Source: RGIG3528 sp045598045
GTDB taxonomy: Bacteria; Bacillota; Clostridia; Lachnospirales; Lachnospiraceae
Direction: 5' to 3'
Length of the DNA stretch: 10,539 nt
Assembly (NCBI GenBank): GCA_045598045.1
Contig: JAZLLG010000086.1
Span: 1 to 10,539, forward strand
Shown here one piece after another: positions 6,401 to 10,539 of the stretch. How positions within the stretch are numbered: position 1 is the stretch's first letter; each line of letters starts with the position of its first letter. The translations under genes were made by a program, and so were the position numbers. The notes beneath the pieces were generated by a model that made no database searches, was not told where the DNA came from, and saw only the letters and a program-made list of their open reading frames with translations.

Positions 6401-6824
6401 AGATGTTCCTAAGGTTTCTTCCATAGAGGAAAAGTCCTTCACGACACCTTGGAGTGCGGAAGCTTTTGAAGGCTCTGTTTTACAGGACAATTATAAAATC
6501 ATCGTCGCGGTTTCGGATACGGATGATACGGACATTCTGGGCTACTGTTGTTTCTATTATGTTGTGGATGAAGGCGAAATACCAAATGTCTGTGTCCGGG
6601 AAGATATGAGAGGAAAAGGAGTCGGAACAGCAATGCTTTCGGGCCTTATTGATATTGCCGAAAGCATGAACATTTCCTCACTCTATCTTGAGGTACGAAA
6701 GTCCAATGAGCCTGCCATACACTTATACACCAAGCTCGGCTTTGTTGAGAACGGAATCAGAAAAGGTTTTTACGAGCGTCCGAGGGAGGATGCTATTGTT
6801 ATGAGGTATACTGTTAATGCTTGA
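6375..6824 (+). CDS. rimI: GNAT N-acetyltransferase RimI (ribosomal protein S18-alanine acetyltransferase type)
   Basis: 149 residues from ATG 6375, the usual RimI length; the open frame extends further upstream but that part lies inside tsaB and has no family similarity. RimI acetylates N-terminal alanine, classically of ribosomal protein S18. Evidence: MTIEDVPKVSSIEEKSF with TPWS (24-27) at the start, acetyl-CoA loop VREDMRGKGVG (74-84), LEVRKSNEPAIHLYTKLGF (105-123) and the RimI-type tail of the form KGFYE....EDAIVM. It overlaps tsaB by 26 nt, and its ribosome binding site (GAAAGAGA, weak) lies in tsaB, so coupling is likely. tsaE-tsaB-rimI is a common bacterial cluster. In many bacteria the real substrate of this copy is unproven. 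Confidence 0.93.
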   Translation: MKLRNMTIEDVPKVSSIEEKSFTTPWSAEAFEGSVLQDNYKIIVAVSDTDDTDILGYCCFYYVVDEGEIPNVCVREDMRGKGVGTAMLSGLIDIAESMNISSLYLEVRKSNEPAIHLYTKLGFVENGIRKGFYERPREDAIVMRYTVNA

Positions 6825-7749
6825 TATTTGTTTACTTGGAACCGGCGGAATGATGCCTCTGCCCAAAAGATGGCTCACTTCGCTTATGGTAAAACTGAAC
6901 GGAAAGGGGATTCTCATTGACTGTGGTGAGGGAACTCAGGTGGCTGTACGTGAGGCCGGGCTGAGCTTTCACGACATTGATGTCATTCTTTTTACGCATT
7001 TCCATGGGGACCACATCAGCGGACTCCCCGGGCTTCTTCTTTCCATGGGGAATGCGGACAGAACCGAACCGGTTACGATTGTCGGACCGAAGGGGCTGGA
7101 AAGGGTAGTCGGAGCTCTCAGAATCATTGCTCCCGAACTGCCGTTTGAACTTAAGTTTATTGAAATTGAAGAGACAGTACAGGAACTGTGTCTTGAAGGT
7201 TATTATATTTCTGCTTTCAAAGTAAACCACAATGTTGTTTGTTACGGATATTCCCTCGAAGTGAAAAGGGCCGGGAGGTTTGATGCAGACAGGGCAAAAG
7301 AACAGAATATCCCTTTAAAGCTTTGGAATCGTCTTCAAAAAGGCGAGATAATCGAGCAGGACGGAAGAGTTTTTACACCCGAAATGGTGCTTGGACCCGA
7401 AAGAAAGGGACTTAAGCTCACATATTGCACCGATACGAGGCCGACAAAATCAATTGCCGGATTTGCGGCAGGTTCGGATTTGTTTATATGTGAGGGCATG
7501 TACGGAGATCCTGAAAAGCATGAGGACGCTGTCAAAAAGAAACACATGACCATCAAAGAAGCGGCAACTCTTGCAAAGGAGGCGGAAGTCGGTGAACTGT
7601 GGCTTACTCATTACAGTCCGTCCATGATTAAGCCTAAGGAATATCTTAACATGGCAAAGAAAATTTTTGAGAATACCGTTTGTGCCGGTGATGGACAGAA
7701 ACTTACGTTGCGTTTTGAAGATGAACAGGAATCCACGGAGGAGGCTTAA
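6817..7749 (+). CDS. rnz: Ribonuclease Z (metallo-beta-lactamase fold tRNA 3' endonuclease)
   Basis: 310 residues, typical for RNase Z. The enzyme cuts the 3' trailer of tRNA precursors that lack CCA. All expected zinc ligands are visible: HFHGDH (H61, H63, D65, H66), H138 in VNHNVVCYGY, D206 in YCTDTRP and H265 in LTHYSPS; DCGEGTQ (35-41) is also present. The N-terminal segment GTGGMMPLPKRWLTS differs from the more common GTGxxxPxxxRNxSS form, so it is a somewhat divergent member, and another MBL nuclease activity cannot be excluded. ATG 6817 lies in the last codons of rimI (8-nt overlap) with TGAGGT at 6802-6807. The two tRNA-Ser genes further right lack CCA, which gives the enzyme local substrates. 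Confidence 0.92.
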   Translation: MLDICLLGTGGMMPLPKRWLTSLMVKLNGKGILIDCGEGTQVAVREAGLSFHDIDVILFTHFHGDHISGLPGLLLSMGNADRTEPVTIVGPKGLERVVGALRIIAPELPFELKFIEIEETVQELCLEGYYISAFKVNHNVVCYGYSLEVKRAGRFDADRAKEQNIPLKLWNRLQKGEIIEQDGRVFTPEMVLGPERKGLKLTYCTDTRPTKSIAGFAAGSDLFICEGMYGDPEKHEDAVKKKHMTIKEAATLAKEAEVGELWLTHYSPSMIKPKEYLNMAKKIFENTVCAGDGQKLTLRFEDEQESTEEA

Positions 7750-8336
7750 TGAAAAAGCATCTTGGAAAAATAATCGGAATCGGAGCAATTGCGGTCATCA
7801 TTATTCTCTGCTTGTTCTATTATCTGAACAACCGCTCGGACGGGATTTTTGAAAAGAAGGGTTCAAGCACGGAAGCGGAGCTCATTTTGAGCAAAAACCT
7901 TGACAGCTTTTATCCTTCCAATCAGCGCGAAGTTGTACGGATGTTCTATCGTATAAACAAATGCTGTTACAATGAAAAAATATCCGATGAGCAATACGAG
8001 CAGCTGCTTGATCAGCTTCGTAAGCTCTTTGACAAGGAATTCCTTGAAGCAAACCCGCGGGAAAAACAGAGGACCGCTTTTTATGACGAGCTTACTCTTG
8101 CCAGACAGAGCAAGAGAATCATTTCCATAACAAAGGTTCAGAAACAGAGCCAAGTGAAGGAATGGACCGATGAAAACGGGAATGAATTTTCGTCCATAAT
8201 CGGATGTATGGTTGAAACAGAAAAGGGCAAAAAGGCATATGATATTTACTATGAATTTCTTCTCAGAAAGGATTCTGAAGGAAAATGGAAAATTGTCGGC
8301 TGGCAGCTTGGCGATAAGGTAGATATCGAGGAGTAA
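7749..8336 (+). CDS. Single-pass membrane-anchored protein of unknown function
   Basis: 195 residues. Preceded by a strong GGAGGAGG (7737-7744); its ATG overlaps the rnz stop (TAATG). A basic N-terminus (MKKHLGK) leads to one hydrophobic segment (about 8-26, IIGIGAIAVIIILCLFYYL), then a soluble domain of about 165 residues. The single Cys in the segment has no clear lipobox, so it is more likely an anchored protein than a lipoprotein. The soluble part includes AELILSKNLDSFYPSNQREVV, paired cysteines in YRINKCCYNE, and a C-terminal strand pattern ending GKWKIVGWQLG that recalls NTF2-like or DUF4829/DUF6715-type proteins. I recall similar proteins in Lachnospiraceae beside RNase Z and tsaD but cannot confirm the family. 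Function unknown. It is wedged between rnz and tsaD. Confidence 0.8.
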   Translation: MKKHLGKIIGIGAIAVIIILCLFYYLNNRSDGIFEKKGSSTEAELILSKNLDSFYPSNQREVVRMFYRINKCCYNEKISDEQYEQLLDQLRKLFDKEFLEANPREKQRTAFYDELTLARQSKRIISITKVQKQSQVKEWTDENGNEFSSIIGCMVETEKGKKAYDIYYEFLLRKDSEGKWKIVGWQLGDKVDIEE

Positions 8337-8338
8337 AA

Positions 8339-9358
8339 ATGAGTGATATTAATATACTTGCAATTGAATCATCTTGTGATGAAACTGCGGCCGCAGTCGT
8401 AAGAAACGGCAGAACGGTCCTTTCGAACGTTATCTATTCACAGATTGATTTACATACTTTATACGGCGGCGTAGTGCCGGAGATTGCCTCGAGAAAGCAC
8501 ATCGAAAAGGTAAATGTCGTTATCGAACAGGCATTAAAGGATGCCGATATGGAATTGGAGGATGTTGATGCTGTTGCTGTGACTTACGGTCCCGGACTTG
8601 TGGGGGCTCTTCTTGTCGGAGTAGCAGCGGCAAAGGCTGTTGCATACGCAGCAAAAAAGCCGCTTGTAGGAGTTCATCATATCGAGGGACATGTTTCTGC
8701 CAATTTCCTTGAACATCCGGATTTGGAACCGCCCTTTTTGTGCCTTATAGTTTCCGGCGGACATACGCATCTCGTTATAGTAAAAGACTATGGCGAATAT
8801 GAGATACTTGGTCGTACTCATGATGATGCAGCAGGTGAGGCCTACGACAAAGTCGCCCGTGCCATCGGACTTGGCTACCCGGGAGGCCCGAAGATTGACA
8901 AGGTCTCAAAAGAAGGAAATCCTAAGGCAATTGCTTTCCCAAGAGCGAAAGTGGATGACTGCCCTTATGATTTCAGTTTCTCGGGTCTTAAATCGGCAGT
9001 TCTGAACTATCTTAACCAGGCCGAAATGCGTAATGAGCCTATAGTTCAGGCTGACGTTGCGGCATCCTTTCAGGCTGCCGTTGTGGATGTACTTGTCGAG
9101 AAAACACTGCATGCTGCAAAGGAGTACGGCTTCAAAACAGTTGCACTTGCAGGAGGCGTGGCGTCCAATTCGGCTTTACGCATAGGGATGAAAGCGGCAT
9201 GCGATAAAAACGGGATAAACCTTATTTATCCGAGCCCGATTTTCTGTACGGATAATGCTGCAATGATTGGTGCGGCAGGCTATTATGAATTTATGAAAGG
9301 CACAAGAAGCGGCCTTGACTTGAACGCAGTTCCAAACCTCAAACTTGGAGAAAGATAA
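8339..9358 (+). CDS. tsaD: tRNA N6-adenosine threonylcarbamoyltransferase TsaD
   Basis: 339 residues, full length. TsaD transfers the threonylcarbamoyl group from the TsaC product to A37 of ANN-decoding tRNAs. Visible motifs: LAIESSCDETAAAV (7-20), YGGVVPEIASRKH (42-54), TYGPGLVGALLVG (82-94), metal-binding HIEGH (H114 and H118), SGGHTH (139-144), DDAAGEAYDKVAR (162-174) and C-terminal NSALR plus CTDNAAMIG with the metal-binding Asp. GAGGAG (8328-8333) precedes ATG 8339, which is 2 nt after the previous stop. Its stop overlaps ispD by one base. Together with tsaE and tsaB it completes the TsaBDE module; tsaC/sua5 must be elsewhere. Confidence 0.97.
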   Translation: MSDINILAIESSCDETAAAVVRNGRTVLSNVIYSQIDLHTLYGGVVPEIASRKHIEKVNVVIEQALKDADMELEDVDAVAVTYGPGLVGALLVGVAAAKAVAYAAKKPLVGVHHIEGHVSANFLEHPDLEPPFLCLIVSGGHTHLVIVKDYGEYEILGRTHDDAAGEAYDKVARAIGLGYPGGPKIDKVSKEGNPKAIAFPRAKVDDCPYDFSFSGLKSAVLNYLNQAEMRNEPIVQADVAASFQAAVVDVLVEKTLHAAKEYGFKTVALAGGVASNSALRIGMKAACDKNGINLIYPSPIFCTDNAAMIGAAGYYEFMKGTRSGLDLNAVPNLKLGER

Positions 9359-10047
9359 TGATCAGTGCAATTGTTCTTGCCGGCGGTAAAGGCGTACGCA
9401 TGGGCAGCGATACAAAAAAACAGTTTTTGAATGTGTATGGGAAGCCTGCTCTTGTATGGTCTTTGGAGGCGTTTCAAAACAGTGTTGTCGATGAAATTGT
9501 TCTTGTGTGCTCGGAAGAGGACAAAGATTTTTGCCACAAGGATATTATTGAAAAATATGGCATAACAAAGTGCACCAAGCTTGCTGAAGGCGGCAGAGAA
9601 AGGTATTTTTCGGTGTATAACGGTCTCAATGAATGCTCCGGAGATTATGTAATGATACATGACGGTGCAAGGCTTTGTGTTATGACCGAAACCATCAACA
9701 ATGCGGCAAAGATGCTTTTGGAAAAGGGTTCCTGCTGTGTCGGAACGAAGGCAACCGATACAATGGACATTCTTAATGAGGACGGATCTGTTCGGGAACA
9801 GCCTGAGAGAAGGCTTATGTGGGTTGCTCAGACGCCGCAATGCTTCAGATTGTCAGATATAAAATCAGGATACGAAAAAGCGCTGAAGGTGGGAGAAACG
9901 AAGATTACCGATGACGTTTATGTAGCAATGAAGTACGGCAATGTGAAGGTTTACACATTGGATGACGGTGCAGACAATGTGAAGCTTACAACATGGAAGG
10001 ATTTGATTTTGGCGGAATCAATCCTTGAAAGAAAAGCTGAATTGTAG
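9358..10047 (+). CDS. ispD: 2-C-methyl-D-erythritol 4-phosphate cytidylyltransferase (IspD)
   Basis: 229 residues. IspD makes CDP-methylerythritol from MEP and CTP in the non-mevalonate isoprenoid pathway. Motifs: LAGGKGVRMGSDTKKQFL (7-24, nucleotide-binding loop), RERYFSVYNGL (80-90), HDGAR (101-105), VAQTPQCF (156-163), TDD (184-186) and NVKLTTWKDL (207-216) with K209. The proline that normally follows HDxAR is leucine here (L106). The related ribitol-5-phosphate cytidylyltransferase TarI is the main alternative; the loop spacing before KKQFL looks more IspD-like. GGAG (9347-9350) precedes ATG 9358, which overlaps the tsaD stop (TAATG). The usual partner ispF does not follow. Last protein gene of the operon; I see no strong terminator before the tRNA promoter. 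Confidence 0.88.
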   Translation: MISAIVLAGGKGVRMGSDTKKQFLNVYGKPALVWSLEAFQNSVVDEIVLVCSEEDKDFCHKDIIEKYGITKCTKLAEGGRERYFSVYNGLNECSGDYVMIHDGARLCVMTETINNAAKMLLEKGSCCVGTKATDTMDILNEDGSVREQPERRLMWVAQTPQCFRLSDIKSGYEKALKVGETKITDDVYVAMKYGNVKVYTLDDGADNVKLTTWKDLILAESILERKAEL

Positions 10048-10069
10048 CAGAAAAAGAGAAAACTTATAC

Positions 10070-10098
10070 TTGACTTATCTATTCTGCTGTGATAAGAT
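10070..10098 (+). promoter_or_regulatory. Strong promoter of the tRNA-Ser pair
   Basis: TTGACT (10070-10075) and TAAGAT (10093-10098) are 17 nt apart, with TGA directly before the -10 as an extended -10 element. Transcription would begin near 10105, about 19 nt upstream of the first tRNA. It starts 22 nt after the ispD stop, so the tRNAs can be expressed independently of the protein operon. Confidence 0.78.
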
Positions 10099-10123
10099 AC
10101 ACAAGTCGCCTATAAAGCGAAAT

Positions 10124-10209
10124 GGAGAGCTACCGAAGCGGTCATAACGGGGCGGTCTTGAAAACCGTTAGAGCGAAAGCTCACAGGGGTTCGAATCCCT
10201 TGCTCTCCG
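10124..10209 (+). tRNA. tRNA-Ser (anticodon TGA)
   Basis: Class II tRNA of 86 nt. The acceptor stem GGAGAGC (10124-10130) pairs with GCTCTCC (10202-10208); discriminator base is G10209, as expected for serine. The anticodon stem GCGGT/ACCGT encloses loop CTTGAAA with anticodon TGA at 10159-10161, reading UCA and probably other UCN codons. The long variable arm GAGC-GAAA-GCTC is present, and the T loop is TTCGAAT. No CCA is encoded (TTT follows), so the 3' end must be trimmed and CCA added. As a UCN reader it is not a t6A substrate. Confidence 0.97.
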
Positions 10210-10210
10210 T

Positions 10211-10226
10211 TTGGACATCAGTCCAA
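10211..10226 (+). other. Short spacer hairpin between the two tRNA genes
   Basis: TTGGAC (10211-10216) and GTCCAA (10221-10226) form a 6-bp stem with an ATCA loop, followed by A rather than T. It directly follows the first tRNA's discriminator base. No T-tract means it is not a terminator; it may be a processing structure in the dicistronic tRNA precursor. The rest of the spacer shows no promoter. Confidence 0.5.
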
Positions 10227-10261
10227 AAAAGTAAATAGCAGACCTTTGTGGTCAGGCTTTT

Positions 10262-10350
10262 GGAGAAATACCCAAGAGGCTGAAGGGACACCCCTGGAAA
10301 GGGTGCAGGTCGTTAATAGCGGGGCGAGGGTTCAAATCCCTCTTTCTCCG
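10262..10350 (+). tRNA. tRNA-Ser (anticodon GGA)
   Basis: Class II tRNA of 89 nt. The acceptor stem GGAGAAA (10262-10268) pairs with TTTCTCC (10343-10349); discriminator is G10350. The anticodon stem CACCC/GGGTG encloses loop CTGGAAA with anticodon GGA at 10296-10298, reading UCC/UCU. The T loop is TTCAAAT, and a long serine-type variable arm lies between the anticodon and T arms. No CCA is encoded; TAAAAAAAA follows. It is 52 nt downstream of the UGA-anticodon tRNA and likely cotranscribed with it. Confidence 0.96.
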
Positions 10351-10361
10351 TAAAAAAAATT

Positions 10362-10401
10362 AAAAAAAAGACGTTCATTGAAATTATCTTTCAATGAACG
10401 T
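10362..10401 (-). terminator. Rho-independent terminator after the right repeat (minus strand)
   Basis: Read on the minus strand, the repeat runs directly into a perfect 13-bp stem (10371-10383 with 10389-10401, arms ACGTTCATTGAAA and TTTCAATGAACGT on the plus strand) and then C plus eight T (complement of 10362-10369). It would stop transcription coming out of the right repeat towards the tRNAs. In the plus direction only three T follow the stem, so it is a poor terminator for the tRNA pair. Its stem sequence is unrelated to that of the left terminator. Confidence 0.85.
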
Positions 10402-10539
10402 TTCAGAGCGTCGACAAAGAGGGTACGCGGCCTAACCGGCCGTGCACCCTCTTTTCGCACTTCATATACCTTTTAAGACTTCAATTCAATCTTTTCAAGA
10501 GAAAATCACAATAATGGCTTAAGCCATTACCGCTTTTCG
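10401..10539 (-). repeat. Right copy of the 139-bp inverted repeat
   Basis: This is the reverse complement of 5-143 with one mismatch (G10439, complement C, against A105). The 18-bp palindrome is at 10512-10529 and the long hairpin at about 10416-10454. The window ends four bases short of where the left copy begins, so this copy is also cut off. No plus-strand gene is present from the end of the second tRNA (10350) to the window end; this stretch holds only the terminator and the repeat. Confidence 0.9.

Noticed and set aside
10351..10403. Intrinsic terminator for the tRNA pair on the plus strand
   Set aside because: The hairpin is strong, but the A-tracts precede it and only TTT follows on the plus strand; the T-tract is correct only for minus-strand transcription.
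1..10539. A linear plasmid or phage genome with terminal inverted repeats
   Set aside because: The content is core housekeeping genes (tex, t6A genes, rnz, ispD, tRNAs), with no replication, partition or structural phage genes. A chromosomal segment ending in a dispersed repeat is simpler.
1..10539. CRISPR array, toxin-antitoxin pair or defence island
   Set aside because: No regularly spaced direct repeats, cas genes, paired small toxin-antitoxin genes or known defence domains were seen.

Overview
The window looks like chromosomal DNA of a low-to-moderate GC, motile member of the Clostridia, most likely a Lachnospiraceae relative (Butyrivibrio, Roseburia or similar). This rests on protein family resemblance, strong AGGAGG-type ribosome binding sites, a sigma-D (FliA-type) promoter and tRNA genes without encoded CCA. 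No 16S rRNA is present, so the placement is an inference. All genes are on the + strand.

Layout. Both ends carry the same repeat of about 139 bp in inverted orientation (5-143 and 10401-10539, one mismatch). On its inward side each copy is followed directly by its own hairpin plus T-tract, and the two hairpins differ in sequence. A sigma-D-like promoter then precedes a 395-residue calcium-loop protein of unknown role (291-1478). Next, behind a sigma-A-like promoter and a leader hairpin, is a 206-residue protein with an HEREH zincin-type motif and two CxxC pairs (1612-2232). A terminator hairpin and a new promoter then introduce a packed run of nine genes, 2349-10047: tex, a YcxB-like membrane protein, tsaE, tsaB, rimI, an RNase Z gene, a single-pass membrane protein, tsaD and ispD. 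Junctions are TAATG overlaps or gaps of 0-9 nt, so this is probably one translationally coupled operon. A separate strong promoter drives two tRNA-Ser genes (UGA and GGA anticodons) at the right end.

How the genes fit together. TsaE, TsaB and TsaD are three of the four proteins that make t6A37 on ANN-decoding tRNAs; the fourth, TsaC/Sua5, is not here. RimI is their classic neighbour. RNase Z matures tRNA 3' ends, which matters because both tRNA genes here lack CCA. Tex is an RNA-binding transcription factor and IspD belongs to isoprenoid synthesis. The operon is therefore a housekeeping translation/tRNA-maturation cluster.

The least explained parts are the paired terminal repeats with their terminators, the sigma-D promoter in front of the calcium-loop protein, and the HEREH/CxxC protein. 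I do not see a convincing new defence or mobile system. The terminal repeats may be where an assembly stopped at a multicopy element, rather than a property of this locus.
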